DNA of 52,588 bases from an uncultured Collinsella sp. (GCA_958415525.1 CATYZE010000015.1:1-52588), one strand, 5' to 3'; shown: positions 1 through 7,989, counted from the first letter of the stretch. Notes: generated from the sequence alone by a model not told the origin. Numbers and translations are program-made.

Positions 1-50
1 GGCCCTGCCGGGGCGCGAGGGGTAGCGTCTACCCACACGAACTCACGAAG

Positions 51-90
51 CCTCCAAAAAGGGATGTTAATTTTGGCAGGTTTTATCTGG
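51..90. repeat. REP-like hairpin, copy R1 (degenerate)
   Basis: This matches the copies at 1306 and 45033 through the right-hand stretch TTTTGGCAGGTTTTATC, preceded by a run of A and a degenerate loop core GGGATG in place of GGGACAG. The left arm CCTCCAAAAA pairs imperfectly with TTTTGGCAGG. It is in the same orientation as R2, and the two flank the 2-hydroxyacid dehydrogenase gene. Confidence 0.6.
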
Positions 91-165
91 GCAAATGCCG
101 CAATGTCAACAGCTGGACAGAATTGTTAAGACACCGCAGGTTGAGCAAGCGTCAGCGAGCGATGT

Positions 166-251
166 CCAGAGCGAACAAGTTGGCATGAAAAAGGCAAGGC
201 ATAGACCTTCTGGTCATGACTTGCCTTTTGAATGACAAATTGTCGCTCTGG
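166..251. other. Multi-helix structured non-coding element
   Basis: Three nested helices are visible. The outer helix pairs CCAGAGCG (166-173) with CGCTCTGG (244-251) and continues as ACAA/TTGT after a one-base bulge. The middle helix pairs AAAAGGCAAG (189-198) with CTTGCCTTTT (220-229). The inner helix pairs GACC with GGTC around TTCT. The middle helix followed by T-rich sequence could be a terminator on the plus strand. No open reading frame with coding character covers it, and bases 1-350 hold no gene I can support. I do not recognise it as a known riboswitch or structured RNA class. Confidence 0.55.
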
Positions 252-256
252 GCGGC

Positions 257-347
257 GCGCAGCGTCGACCGGTCCGCCGTTCGTTAGAACGGCGGAACCT
301 AAGGACGCAGCGTCGAGCAGTTCCGGCGTTTGGTAAAACGCCGGAAC
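257..347. repeat. Two tandem hairpin units with compensatory stem changes
   Basis: Two units of 42-43 bases (257-298 and 305-347) share the leader CGCAGCGTCGA and the ending GGAAC and are spaced 48 bases apart. Each forms a hairpin: TCCGCCGTTC with GAACGGCGGA in unit 1, and TTCCGGCGTTT with AAACGCCGGAA in unit 2. Stem bases that differ between units change on both sides, so pairing is kept. Unit 2 ends four bases from the stop of the gene at 351 and may act as its transcription end, though neither side has a long T tract. Confidence 0.7.
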
Positions 348-350
348 AAA

Positions 351-1286
351 TTAGTGCTCAATCCAGCAGCGCAGGGTCTCGCCGGCCTGCAGGTGACGCA
401 GATTCTCCGCGGCGATGTCGACCACGTTGTTGAGCGTGGCGGCCAAGTGGAACCAGCCGGAGATGTGCGGCGTGATGAGCATGTTGGGCGCATCCCACAA
501 CGGGCTTGTCTCGGGCAGCGGCTCGGGGTCGGTGACGTCGACCGCGGCGCCGGCGAGATGTCCTGATTCCAGGGCGGCAACTAGGTCGTCGGCAACCACA
601 AGATCGCCGCGGCCGCCGTTGGCAAAGAAGGCGCCCGGCTTCATCGCGGCGAAGAACTCGGCGTTCGCCAGGCCGCGGGTCTCGGGTGTGCTGGGCATAA
701 AGGATGCGACGACGTCTGCCTCGGCCAGGCGCTCGGGCAGGGCATCCATGCCGTCCATGTCCTCAAACACAATGGGGTAGACGAGCGGATGGCGCTTGAT
801 GCCGCGGACGTGTGCGCCCATGCTGCGGCAGAGCGTGGCAAAGTGGCCGCCGATATCGCCCGCGCCCAGCACCAGCACGTTGGCATTTTTGAGCGAGGTA
901 ACCGGCCCCAAATCCTCCCAGCGATGCTCGCGCTGCAAGTCGTGATAGCCGGGCAGGCGCTTCATCATGGAAAGGACCATGGCAAACATGTGCTCGCTCA
1001 CGGCCTGGCCGTAGGCGCCCACCGAGCAAGACAGTTTGGCGTCGGCTGGCACGGTGCCGGCGGCAAGGTAGTCGTCATAGCCGGCGGTCTGCAATTGCAA
1101 CAGCTGGAGATGCTCGCATGCCGTGAGCATGTCAGGGTCGATGTTGCCCAGGATCACGTCGGCATCGGCGACCTGCTTGCGCGTGGCGGCGTCGGCGCTC
1201 GTGTAGATAAAGTCCTCGCCCGGAGCGCTCGACTCAAGAATTGCGCGATGACGGTCGTTGACGGGCAGCAAAACCAGGATGTTCAC
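351..1286 (-). CDS. NAD-dependent 2-hydroxyacid dehydrogenase family protein
   Basis: The 311-residue product belongs to the D-isomer-specific 2-hydroxyacid dehydrogenase family, which interconverts 2-oxo and 2-hydroxy acids with NAD(P)H in the cytoplasm. The nucleotide-binding loop GAGDIGG is at residues 141-147. The catalytic triad is recognisable as Arg226 (NGGRGD), Glu255 (DPEPLP) and His274 (TPHISG). I chose the GTG start at 1286, giving MNILVLLPVN, because GAGAGGA lies about seven bases upstream and the longer frame to 1409 runs through the R2 repeat. The substrate cannot be read from the sequence. It stands alone on the minus strand downstream of map, separated from it by a terminator, and is bracketed by R1 and R2. 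Confidence 0.88.
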   Translation of the reverse strand: MNILVLLPVNDRHRAILESSAPGEDFIYTSADAATRKQVADADVILGNIDPDMLTACEHLQLLQLQTAGYDDYLAAGTVPADAKLSCSVGAYGQAVSEHMFAMVLSMMKRLPGYHDLQREHRWEDLGPVTSLKNANVLVLGAGDIGGHFATLCRSMGAHVRGIKRHPLVYPIVFEDMDGMDALPERLAEADVVASFMPSTPETRGLANAEFFAAMKPGAFFANGGRGDLVVADDLVAALESGHLAGAAVDVTDPEPLPETSPLWDAPNMLITPHISGWFHLAATLNNVVDIAAENLRHLQAGETLRCWIEH

Positions 1287-1305
1287 AGGCAGTCCTCTCC
1301 GCTCA

Positions 1306-1350
1306 ACCTGCAAAAAAGGGACAGGTTTATTTTGGCAGGTTTTATCAGGC
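1306..1350. repeat. REP-like hairpin, copy R2
   Basis: The core GGGACAGGTTTATTTTGGC sits between a left arm CCTGCAAAAAA and the right arm TTTTGGCAGG. It is the closest relative of the copy at 45033; both continue with GGTTTTATC and then an ACGTT segment. It lies just upstream of the GTG start at 1286. Confidence 0.75.
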
Positions 1351-1361
1351 AAACGTTCAAA

Positions 1362-1406
1362 CAAAAACGCCGGATGCAAGACGGGCGTGCCCGTCAGCAT
1401 CCGGCG
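1362..1406 (-). terminator. Rho-independent terminator of map
   Basis: On the minus strand CGCCGGATGC and GCATCCGGCG form a 10-bp stem with an inner GGGC/GCCC helix, followed at once by a T run (A run at 1363-1367 on the plus strand). It begins about ten bases after the map stop codon. Confidence 0.85.
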
Positions 1407-1415
1407 CATCCACGG

Positions 1416-2303
1416 CTACCAGCTCAGCAGCTCGTAGCCGTCCTCGGTCACCACGAGCTGTACCTCGCACTGGGCCGAATCGCTGCCGTCCTTGGTGCGC
1501 ACGCACCAGCCGTCGCCCTTGCTAATCTTGATATCGGGCGCTCCGGCGTTGACCATGGGCTCGATGGTAAAGACCATGCCTGGCACCATGATGGTGTCTA
1601 CGTCGGGCGCCTCGGTGGTAAAGCCCACAAACGGGTCCTCGTGGAACTCCTTACCGATGCCGTGTCCGCCGTACTCACGCACCACGCTAAAGCCGGCGTC
1701 CTCGACGGTCTTTTGCACAGCCTCGGCCATAACGGAGAGCGGTAGCCATGGCTTGACGGCTGCCAGACCCGCCTCCACGCTGGCGCGGGTGACGTCGACC
1801 AGGCGCTGGCGCTCGGCCGAGACCTCGCCGATGCAGAACATGCGGCTCGAATCACTAAAGTAACCGTCCAAGATCGTGGAGCAGTCTACGTTGATGATGT
1901 CGCCCTCGTGCAGCACGTCCGTATCGCAGGGAATGCCGTGGCAGACCACATCATTGATCGAGGTGCACACGCTCTTGGGGTAGCCCTCGTAGTTGAGGTC
2001 GGCCGGCGTGCCACCGTGCTCGACGGTGTAGTCGTAGATCATCTGGTCGATCTGGTTGGTGGTCATGCCTGCGGCGATATGCTCGCCCACATAATCGAGC
2101 ACGCCCACGTTGATGGCTGCCGAGCGCTTGATGCCCTCGATATCGGCGGGAGTCTTGTAGAGCGTGCGAGGCAGAACCTCCCAGCCTTCTTCCCACAAGC
2201 GCTCGAGGCGCTCATCAAAGGCGCTATGGCATTTCTTGTATTTCTTGCCGCTGCCGCACCAGCAAGCGTCGTTGCGGCCGGGCACGGGTCCTTTGTCATA
2301 CAT
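1416..2303 (-). CDS. map: Type I methionine aminopeptidase with SEC-C zinc motif
   Basis: This enzyme removes the initiator methionine from nascent proteins at the ribosome. The 295-residue protein begins with a SEC-C-like motif (CWCGSGKKYKKCH, residues 14-26) that binds zinc in this subclass, followed by the pita-bread aminopeptidase fold. Metal ligands align with the Escherichia coli enzyme: Asp140, Asp151, His214, Glu248 and Glu280, with the substrate-binding His122. The ATG at 2303 is preceded by AAGGAAG. It is monocistronic: the neighbours on both sides are separated by a terminator (downstream) and by the dyad at 2356-2422 (upstream). Length and residues are normal for the family. Confidence 0.96.
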   Translation of the reverse strand: MYDKGPVPGRNDACWCGSGKKYKKCHSAFDERLERLWEEGWEVLPRTLYKTPADIEGIKRSAAINVGVLDYVGEHIAAGMTTNQIDQMIYDYTVEHGGTPADLNYEGYPKSVCTSINDVVCHGIPCDTDVLHEGDIINVDCSTILDGYFSDSSRMFCIGEVSAERQRLVDVTRASVEAGLAAVKPWLPLSVMAEAVQKTVEDAGFSVVREYGGHGIGKEFHEDPFVGFTTEAPDVDTIMVPGMVFTIEPMVNAGAPDIKISKGDGWCVRTKDGSDSAQCEVQLVVTEDGYELLSW

Positions 2304-2355
2304 GGCTAACTTCCTTTCATTCGCAGCTAGTATAGCCCACCCACGCGTCCATAAA

Positions 2356-2422
2356 AGTTGCGGTGATATAGTTCCGATTTAAGCGGTTTAACAGCACAAA
2401 TAGGAACTATATCACCGCAACT
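2356..2422. repeat. REPIN-like inverted pair, 20-bp perfect arms
   Basis: The left arm (2356-2375, starting AGTTGCGGTGATATA) and right arm (2403-2422) are perfect inverted copies across a 27-base centre. Similarity continues inward imperfectly (GATTTAAGCGG against TATTTGTGCTG on the opposite strand), so this is two inverted copies of a longer unit, not a simple terminator. It lies between map and the radical SAM gene and has no T tract. Confidence 0.75.
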
Positions 2423-2462
2423 GATGGGGCGGGATGGCGGCACTAGCTGCTGCGTGGTTTTG

Positions 2463-3239
2463 CTAGTAGCTCACCTGGCAGGGAATGCCGAGGGCGCGCA
2501 CGCGCGCGGCGATGGCGTCGAGCACCTCGGGCGCTGCTTTGGCAAGGCCGGCGACTGGTGTCTCGCGCGCGACCGTGTAGATGGTCGCCTCCTGCGGACG
2601 AATGCGCTCAAGCGCCGCGAGCCAGGGGGCAACATACTCCTCGCCGGTATTGTCGATGGGCTTGCCCTGATACTCGCCGGTCAAAAAGATCGTCTGGATA
2701 ATAACGTGACCGTCAAAGCTTGCGAACGTCTCGATCTGGTGTTCGACGTTGTAGGGGCCAACAGGCTGGTCGAGCAGCTGGATAAACGCCGGGTCGACGG
2801 TATCGAGCTTAAGAATGTTGTCGTCGACCATCATGAGCGCGTCGTGCACCTCGGGGCGGTCGGCGCGTGTGCCGTTGGAGAGCACGGCGATCTTGGAGTT
2901 TGGGGCAAGCTCGTCGCGCAGTGCGACGGCGCCGGCGATGGCCTGTGGAAACTCCGGTGCGGCGGTGGGCTCGCCGTTGCCTGCGAAGGTGATTACATCG
3001 GGGAGCTCGCCCTCGGCTGCCATCTCGCGCAGCTTTGCCTCGAGCGCTTCGAGTACCACGGCAGCCGTGTTATACGGCTCATGGCAGGGGCGCTCGGCGT
3101 TGAGGCCGTTCTCGCAGTAGATGCAGTCGAACGTGCAGATTTTGCCGCTGGCCGGCATCATGTTGACGCCGAGCGAGAGACCAAGGCGACGGCTGCGAAC
3201 GGGCCCAAAGATGGGGCTGGCATTCAAAAACGTAGACAT
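2463..3239 (-). CDS. Radical SAM protein (COG0731-like)
   Basis: The 258-residue protein has the radical SAM cluster motif C35-x3-C39-x2-C42 (CTFDCIYC) close to the N-terminus, followed by a SAM-binding segment (TFAGNGEPT) and a conserved SNGT strand. The N-terminal LNASPIFGPVRSRRLG resembles the Fe-S oxidoreductases of COG0731, whose bacterial members have no settled substrate. I chose the ATG at 3239 (MSTFLN) because GAGGAG lies nine bases upstream; the ATG at 3245 is too close to it, and the track of upstream in-frame codons to 3833 overlaps the divergent hydrolase. There is no separate auxiliary cluster motif near the C-terminus. Confidence 0.87.
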   Translation of the reverse strand: MSTFLNASPIFGPVRSRRLGLSLGVNMMPASGKICTFDCIYCENGLNAERPCHEPYNTAAVVLEALEAKLREMAAEGELPDVITFAGNGEPTAAPEFPQAIAGAVALRDELAPNSKIAVLSNGTRADRPEVHDALMMVDDNILKLDTVDPAFIQLLDQPVGPYNVEHQIETFASFDGHVIIQTIFLTGEYQGKPIDNTGEEYVAPWLAALERIRPQEATIYTVARETPVAGLAKAAPEVLDAIAARVRALGIPCQVSY

Positions 3240-3464
3240 AGGCATATGCTCCTCAAGACAATTGTGCCTAAGCATAGCATCGGCTCCAAAGCAAGGTGTG
3301 GGCTCTTGCTTTACAAGTTTCGTTTTTTCACGTCGCTCATGATGCCGTGCCATGAAAAGCCTCGGGTCGGGTAAAGTTAATCTGTTAACAAGGTGTAAAG
3401 CAATGCGGGTCCATCCAACCGTGCTGACGTGCAACTGGATGGGCATTGATGATGGGGGCACAAC

Positions 3465-4262
3465 ATGGATTTTACGGTCGAGAATGCGGGCACCACGATT
3501 GCCTGTCGCGAATATGCCGACCCGGATGTGTCGCCTGATGCTCCTGCCTTGGTGTGCGTGCACGGCGCTTGTGTCGACGGCACATTTTTCGACAGCATCG
3601 CTTGTGAGCTCAGTCGCAACTACCGCGTAATTGCCTACGACCGCCGCGGCTGTGGTGGCAGCAGCGATGCGGCAGACGGCAGCTATGATCTTGCCGCTCA
3701 GGCCGCCGATCTGCAAGCCGTGATCGAACACGTTGGCGCTCCGACAAATGTGCTTGCGCACAGCGCCGGTACGTTGGTGGCGCTGGAGCTTCTTCGTACC
3801 GAACCCCATCTCGTCGACCGTGCGATTCTGCATGAGCCGGCTGTGTCGGCCGAAGGCGTCGGCATGGGCGCAGCTCCGGTTTTGCTCGATATGATTGCGG
3901 CTGGAAAGGTTTCAAGGGCGCTCCGGCTTTTCTTGGGAGCCCTCGGCGACTTGGACCCCGAGGCTCCTGGAACGACCGAAGCAGAAGCCAAGCATGCCCT
4001 GCGCAACGGCCGCAGTTTCATGGCAAACGAATACGGGATTACTATGACCTGCGTTCCCGATTGGGATAGCGTTCGCGCGTCAAAAACGGTGGCCGCCGTG
4101 CTCCTGGGCGAGCTCTCGATTGGCACGCCCCGTGAGGCTGGTACGCGAGCGGCTGCCGAATATCTCGATTGTCTTCTCGTGACGATCCCGGGCGCGCATA
4201 ACGGTCTGCGCGATCGCCCGGCAGCGGCTGCCCGGGCTGTCCGTGGCATCCTGGGGTTCTAA
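3465..4262 (+). CDS. Alpha/beta-hydrolase fold protein
   Basis: The 265-residue protein has the oxyanion HG (33-34), the Asp-Arg-Arg-Gly turn of this fold (YDRRGCGGS), and a nucleophile elbow AHSAG with Ser100. The elbow departs from the usual G-x-S-x-G by an Ala at the first position. His245 in GAHNGLRDRP is the likely catalytic histidine. The acid residue is not obvious: the expected segment reads LLGELSIG, leaving Glu216 as a candidate. A GGGGG run lies seven bases before the ATG. It is divergent from the radical SAM gene across 225 bases. Esterase, lipase or peptidase roles cannot be distinguished. Confidence 0.85.
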   Translation: MDFTVENAGTTIACREYADPDVSPDAPALVCVHGACVDGTFFDSIACELSRNYRVIAYDRRGCGGSSDAADGSYDLAAQAADLQAVIEHVGAPTNVLAHSAGTLVALELLRTEPHLVDRAILHEPAVSAEGVGMGAAPVLLDMIAAGKVSRALRLFLGALGDLDPEAPGTTEAEAKHALRNGRSFMANEYGITMTCVPDWDSVRASKTVAAVLLGELSIGTPREAGTRAAAEYLDCLLVTIPGAHNGLRDRPAAAARAVRGILGF

Positions 4263-4420
4263 CACCCGCAATGGCTAAAGCAGGCTTCACCCGCAAACGT
4301 TTCGGCCGTGTTAACAAATGTGCTCAAAACCTCACGTCTGCGACTTCAATCGCGCCGTCTGCCAACTCATAAGAATGTAACAGCATTCACGTACTTACCT
4401 GCATCGACAAGGTGTTACCC

Positions 4421-4449
4421 TTGTAGCATTTGGAACCCACCGCTACCAT
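4421..4449 (+). promoter_or_regulatory. Candidate sigma-70 promoter for the GGDEF/HD-GYP gene
   Basis: TTGTAG and TACCAT are separated by 17 bases, ending 24 bases before the ATG at 4474. Both hexamers keep the strongest consensus positions. There is no experimental support. Confidence 0.45.
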
Positions 4450-4473
4450 GCGAAACTATCGAAAGGGCCCCAT

Positions 4474-6354
4474 ATGCTCAATAATCACGAGGTCAATCTA
4501 ACCGACGAGGAGGCTGCCGCTGAGGTCGCCCGCGTCGCGAAGACCTACCCCGTGGTGCGTTTGCTATCGGCCGATCAGATTAAGAGCGAGCCTAACTGCC
4601 TGCTCGCCGGCGATCGGTGTCCTTGTTTGCGCCAGTCGAGTCTTGAGGCTTTGGCAGACTCCGATGAGGTGTCGGAGCAACTGCTCAATGATGGCACTGA
4701 GTACCGCGCTCGCCTGCGCCCTCTGAAGGTCGAGGGCGAGCCTCACGTCCTGCTGATGGTGCGTCCGATTGATGAGCAAGAGGCTGCAGAAGAGGACCTT
4801 GTCTACACCGACGTGCTGACGAATGTGCGCAATCGCCGATATTACGAGGAAAAGCTCCGAAGCGCCCGCATGAATGCCAGCGTTGCGATGATCGACCTTG
4901 ATGATTTTAGGGTCTTCAACGATACATGTGGCCGTCATGCCGGCGACCTTGCGCTCGGTGCTGTGGCGACAGCCATACGCAGCGGAATTCGTTCGACTGA
5001 CGAGCTTGTGCGCTATGGCTGCGACAAGTTTGTGGTTGTCATGCCCAATATTCCCTCCGATGACTTCACCCGTCGCCTGCATCAGGTGTCCGATGCCGTT
5101 CGTTCCACGATTATTCCGGGCCATGAGTACGTGAGCTTGACGGCATGTGTTGGTGGCGTTCGCATTCATGGCGAGACGGTCGATGAGGGCGTTGGCCGCG
5201 CTGCCCAGTTATTGAGCCGCGCTAAGGCAAAAGCCGGTACGGTCGTGACCGATGCCGATTCCATCGAGGCCTTCCAAAGCGAAAAGCCCTTGGTGCTTAT
5301 TATCGATGACTCCGAGATGAACCGAGCCATTCTCAGCGAGATGCTCAAGGACGAGTATTGCATCCTCGAGGCCGACAACGGTCGTACAGCACTCGACATG
5401 GTCGACCGCTATGGCGATGAGTTGTCGCTCGTGATGCTGGACATTGTCATGCCGGGCATAAGCGGCTTTGAGGTGCTGGCCGATCTGTCGCGCCGAACGG
5501 GTATCGACAATCTGCCTGTCATCATGATTTCGAGCGAAGATTCCGATGATATGGTTCTGCGCGCGTACGAGCTGGGCGCCTCGGACTATATCAACCGCCC
5601 GTTTGACTCCCGTATCGTGCGCCGCCGCGTAAGCAACACCATCCGCCTGTACGCCAAACAGCGCCGCCTGACGAGCCTGCTGTCCCAGCAGTACAACGAG
5701 CGCGTCAAGAACAGTCGCATGCTCATCGACATCATGGCCGGCGTCATGGAGCTTCGCAACGGCGAGAGCGGCAGGCACGTTACGAACATCGAGAAGCTGA
5801 CCGAGCTGCTGCTTGGCTGTCTGGTCCAGCGTAGCGGCACGGTCTCCCTCGACAATGAGGAACGCTCTACGATCGCCTTGGCTTCGGCGCTGCACGATAT
5901 CGGCAAGATGTCGATTGACGATGCGATTCTCAACAAGCCCGGACGCCTTACGTCCGAGGAGTTCGAGATTATGAAGACGCATACCACGATCGGCGCCGAC
6001 ATGCTGCTTGAGCTGGGTAGCCATCACGCCGGCAATGCGCTTATGGAATATGCGTACCAGATTGCGCGTTGGCATCACGAGCGCTGGGACGGCAAGGGTT
6101 ATCCCGATGGCCTTAAGGGCGACGAAATTCCCATTGCCGCGCAGGTGGTTTCGGTGGCTGACGTGTACGATGCGCTGACGAGCGTGCGCGTGTACAAGGA
6201 CGCTATCCCGCACCAGGAAGCGATTCAGATGATTCTGGACGGCAAGTGCGGTGAGTTTAACCCGCTGCTGCTCGACTGCCTGCTCGAGGTGCAAGACCAA
6301 ATTGCCGAGACGTTGGCACGCCCCGCCGACGTCGTCGCGTTTCCCACGATTTAG
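4474..6354 (+). CDS. GGDEF-receiver-HD-GYP signalling protein
   Basis: This 626-residue soluble protein has three signalling modules in order. Residues about 105-260 form a GGDEF-type domain (YTDVLTNVRNRR, then IDLDDFRVFNDTCGRHAGD) whose signature is degenerate, RYGCDKF instead of GGDEF, so cyclase activity is doubtful. Residues about 272-395 form a receiver with the acidic pair IIDDSE, a phospho-acceptor Asp in LDIVMPG, and NRPFD where Lys-Pro is usual. Residues about 410-610 form an HD-GYP phosphodiesterase-like domain with ALHDIGK and HHERWDGKGYPDGL, apparently intact. The likely role is receiver-controlled hydrolysis of cyclic di-GMP. No transmembrane segment is seen. The Hpt gene 23 bases downstream suggests a phosphorelay input. 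Confidence 0.92.
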   Translation: MLNNHEVNLTDEEAAAEVARVAKTYPVVRLLSADQIKSEPNCLLAGDRCPCLRQSSLEALADSDEVSEQLLNDGTEYRARLRPLKVEGEPHVLLMVRPIDEQEAAEEDLVYTDVLTNVRNRRYYEEKLRSARMNASVAMIDLDDFRVFNDTCGRHAGDLALGAVATAIRSGIRSTDELVRYGCDKFVVVMPNIPSDDFTRRLHQVSDAVRSTIIPGHEYVSLTACVGGVRIHGETVDEGVGRAAQLLSRAKAKAGTVVTDADSIEAFQSEKPLVLIIDDSEMNRAILSEMLKDEYCILEADNGRTALDMVDRYGDELSLVMLDIVMPGISGFEVLADLSRRTGIDNLPVIMISSEDSDDMVLRAYELGASDYINRPFDSRIVRRRVSNTIRLYAKQRRLTSLLSQQYNERVKNSRMLIDIMAGVMELRNGESGRHVTNIEKLTELLLGCLVQRSGTVSLDNEERSTIALASALHDIGKMSIDDAILNKPGRLTSEEFEIMKTHTTIGADMLLELGSHHAGNALMEYAYQIARWHHERWDGKGYPDGLKGDEIPIAAQVVSVADVYDALTSVRVYKDAIPHQEAIQMILDGKCGEFNPLLLDCLLEVQDQIAETLARPADVVAFPTI

Positions 6355-6377
6355 TTTGACCAAAGGAGTTTTAATCC

Positions 6378-6734
6378 ATGATTTCCATGCGTGAGGCGTA
6401 TGAGAAGATCGGCGCTAATTATGATGACGCGTGCGCTCGGCTGATGGGCGAGGAAATGCTTGCCCGCTTTGCCCTCAAGTTTTTGGATGACGAGAGCATG
6501 GACAAGCTGGAGGCCGCCATGGCGGCAGGAGACGCCGAAGGTGCGTTTATGGCAGCGCACACGCTCAAGGGCGTGAGCCAGAACCTGGGATTCGATAATC
6601 TGTACGAGCCGGCGGTCGTGGTGACCGAAGCGCTGCGCGGCGCCGATGCCGTTGACGGCGCTCGCGAGAGAATGCATGCGCTGCAACAGCAATATGCGGC
6701 AACGATGTCGGCCCTGCGCGAGGCGGCCGAGTGA
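6378..6734 (+). CDS. Histidine phosphotransfer (Hpt) domain protein
   Basis: The 118-residue all-helical protein carries the Hpt signature AAHTLKGVSQNLG with the phospho-accepting His61. It is a stand-alone Hpt module with no kinase or receiver attached. An AAAGGAG sequence precedes the ATG, and the gene follows the GGDEF-receiver-HD-GYP gene by 23 bases, so they are probably co-transcribed. Its natural partner is the receiver domain of that protein. No hybrid histidine kinase is present in the window, so the phosphate donor must be encoded elsewhere. Confidence 0.92.
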   Translation: MISMREAYEKIGANYDDACARLMGEEMLARFALKFLDDESMDKLEAAMAAGDAEGAFMAAHTLKGVSQNLGFDNLYEPAVVVTEALRGADAVDGARERMHALQQQYAATMSALREAAE

Positions 6735-6758
6735 GAGCTCGCGAGCTTTGATGACTAT

Positions 6759-6853
6759 GAGAGTGGATAATCTCCCGTTTTAGGCCCGGTGGCGGCCTCA
6801 AAGTGGGAGATTATCCACTCTCGTTCGATACGTGTTCAAAAATCCACTCTCAC
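6759..6853. repeat. REPIN-like inverted pair, 18-bp arms, plus a half copy
   Basis: GAGAGTGGATAATCTCCC (6759-6776) and its perfect complement (6805-6822) bracket a 28-base centre whose flanks also match imperfectly up to an AGGCC core. A further partial arm, AAATCCACTCTCACC, follows at 6839-6853. It starts 25 bases after the Hpt stop codon and may end that transcript, but no T tract follows. Confidence 0.72.
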
Positions 6854-6910
6854 CCCTTCTGATTAGTGAATGGCCTATGCACACTGTCGGGGCTTTCCGC
6901 ATGCAATCCA

Positions 6911-6944
6911 TATCGTTGTTCGATAAACTGTTCGAATAACGATA
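6911..6944. promoter_or_regulatory. Probable operator upstream of the DUF2975/XRE pair
   Basis: The arms TATCGTTGTTCGA (6911-6923) and TCGAATAACGATA (6932-6944) are inverted copies with one mismatch across 8 bases, ending 20 bases before the ATG at 6965. The position and symmetry fit autoregulation by the XRE protein encoded second in the operon. The end half-site AACGATA recurs upstream of the ABC exporter at 7983-7989. Confidence 0.6.
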
Positions 6945-6964
6945 GAGTCGATGAGGGTGAGTGT

Positions 6965-7525
6965 ATGTCCAACAGCGTTCAGCGTATGGCCAAGGCGGGC
7001 GAAAATATCAGGAAGCTTGGTTTTTGCATGGCAGCCGTTTTTGCAGGGATGCTCGTCGCTTTTGCCGCGTTGGTTGTTTACGTGATCTGGTATGCGGTTA
7101 CAAACGTTGCTTCTGTCGATTCTTTCGGCGTCGTGACGCTTCTCAATGGCGGGTGCATCGTTATCCCAAGCGGACTGTGCCTGGCACTCGTCGTGGGTAT
7201 TTCGCTTGTCGTTTTGTGCGGGATCAGCCGTAACATCTCGCGAGGCGTCTCGCCCTTTACCAAGACGCATGTGCGGCTTATCCGTGTTCTCGCGCTTGCC
7301 TTTGCTGTTAACGCCGCGGTTTCGCTTGTTGGTGCCTATGGATCGGTCAATCTCACCATTGGCGGACTGGAGCTTTACATCGTGCCTCATTCCTTCGTTA
7401 TTGAGATTTGCCAAGGCGCTACCTTTGATGCGGGGTCGTTTATCGGCGCAGTTGTCTGTTTGTTTATCTCGGCGATCTGGAGTTATGCCTCGCTGCTCCA
7501 AGAGCAGTCTGACGAGCTTGTGTAG
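6965..7525 (+). CDS. DUF2975 membrane protein
   Basis: The 186-residue protein has four hydrophobic segments (about residues 18-42, 60-84, 102-126 and 155-178), as in DUF2975 proteins, which are nearly always encoded next to a small XRE regulator and are thought to sense or modulate it. The function is unknown. I chose ATG 6965 (MSNSVQRM); GAGGGTGAG lies just upstream, while the longer frame from 6866 runs through the operator. It is followed by the regulator gene after 8 bases. Confidence 0.82.
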   Translation: MSNSVQRMAKAGENIRKLGFCMAAVFAGMLVAFAALVVYVIWYAVTNVASVDSFGVVTLLNGGCIVIPSGLCLALVVGISLVVLCGISRNISRGVSPFTKTHVRLIRVLALAFAVNAAVSLVGAYGSVNLTIGGLELYIVPHSFVIEICQGATFDAGSFIGAVVCLFISAIWSYASLLQEQSDELV

Positions 7526-7533
7526 GAGGAAAC

Positions 7534-7863
7534 ATGAGCTATCTCATCATCGAGCTTGAGACGCAGCTGCTTAAGACCGGAAAGACCAGTGCTGATCTGA
7601 TTCGGGCTACGGGGCATACTCCGGCTAATATTTCAAAGCTTAGAAACGGAAAGATAAAAGCTATTCGCCTAAAGACGCTTCTCGATATCTGTGATGAGCT
7701 TGATTGTCAACCGGGAGATATTATTCAGCGCGTGAGCGAGAAAGAACTTGAGGAGCTTATTGTCGAGCGCGCGAAAAATGTCGTGAGACAGATGCGGGAT
7801 GGCGGAGGCAACGAGGCGTCGCTTCCGACATCAGTCTTCGCTGTCGATTTGAGTGACGAGTAG
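7534..7863 (+). CDS. XRE-family transcriptional regulator
   Basis: The 109-residue protein has a Cro/CI-type helix-turn-helix in its first 70 residues (SADLIRATGHTPANISKLRNG is the turn region, read as two helices) ending in the DLDCQPGDI-like segment typical of the YozG group. A 40-residue charged C-terminal tail follows, longer than in the minimal form. AGGAGG is positioned before the ATG. With DUF2975 it forms a conserved two-gene module. Base composition is lower in GC than in most of the window, with frequent AAA and ATA codons, as in the exporter genes that follow. Its probable targets are the dyads at 6911 and 7983. Confidence 0.86.
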   Translation: MSYLIIELETQLLKTGKTSADLIRATGHTPANISKLRNGKIKAIRLKTLLDICDELDCQPGDIIQRVSEKELEELIVERAKNVVRQMRDGGGNEASLPTSVFAVDLSDE

Positions 7864-7897
7864 CTTAAGGCGAACAACTAAAACGAAATATCAGCGT

Positions 7898-7932
7898 GAA
7901 GGGACTCGTGTCTAACACGGGTTCTTTCTTTT
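7898..7932 (+). terminator. Rho-independent terminator after the XRE gene
   Basis: GAAGGGACTCGTGT pairs with ACACGGGTTCTTTC through 14 pairs including three G-T wobbles, followed by a T-rich tail. It separates the regulator operon from the exporter promoter. Confidence 0.72.
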
Positions 7933-7940
7933 AGATTATC

Positions 7941-7989
7941 TTGACAAATACGAGTTATCGAAAAACAATAACAACTATGGAAAACGATA
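7941..7989 (+). promoter_or_regulatory. Promoter and half-operator of the ABC exporter operon
   Basis: A consensus -35 box TTGACA (7941-7946) is followed after 17 bases by AACAAT (7964-7969). TTATCG (7955-7960) and CGATAA (7985-7990) form an inverted pair over the promoter, and AACGATA matches the half-site of the DUF2975/XRE operator. The XRE protein may therefore repress this promoter too. Confidence 0.55.

Noticed and set aside
2463..3833. A 456-residue radical SAM protein starting near 3833
   Set aside because: The upstream part overlaps the divergent hydrolase in antisense and has no motif; the cluster motif is near residue 35 from the ATG at 3239.
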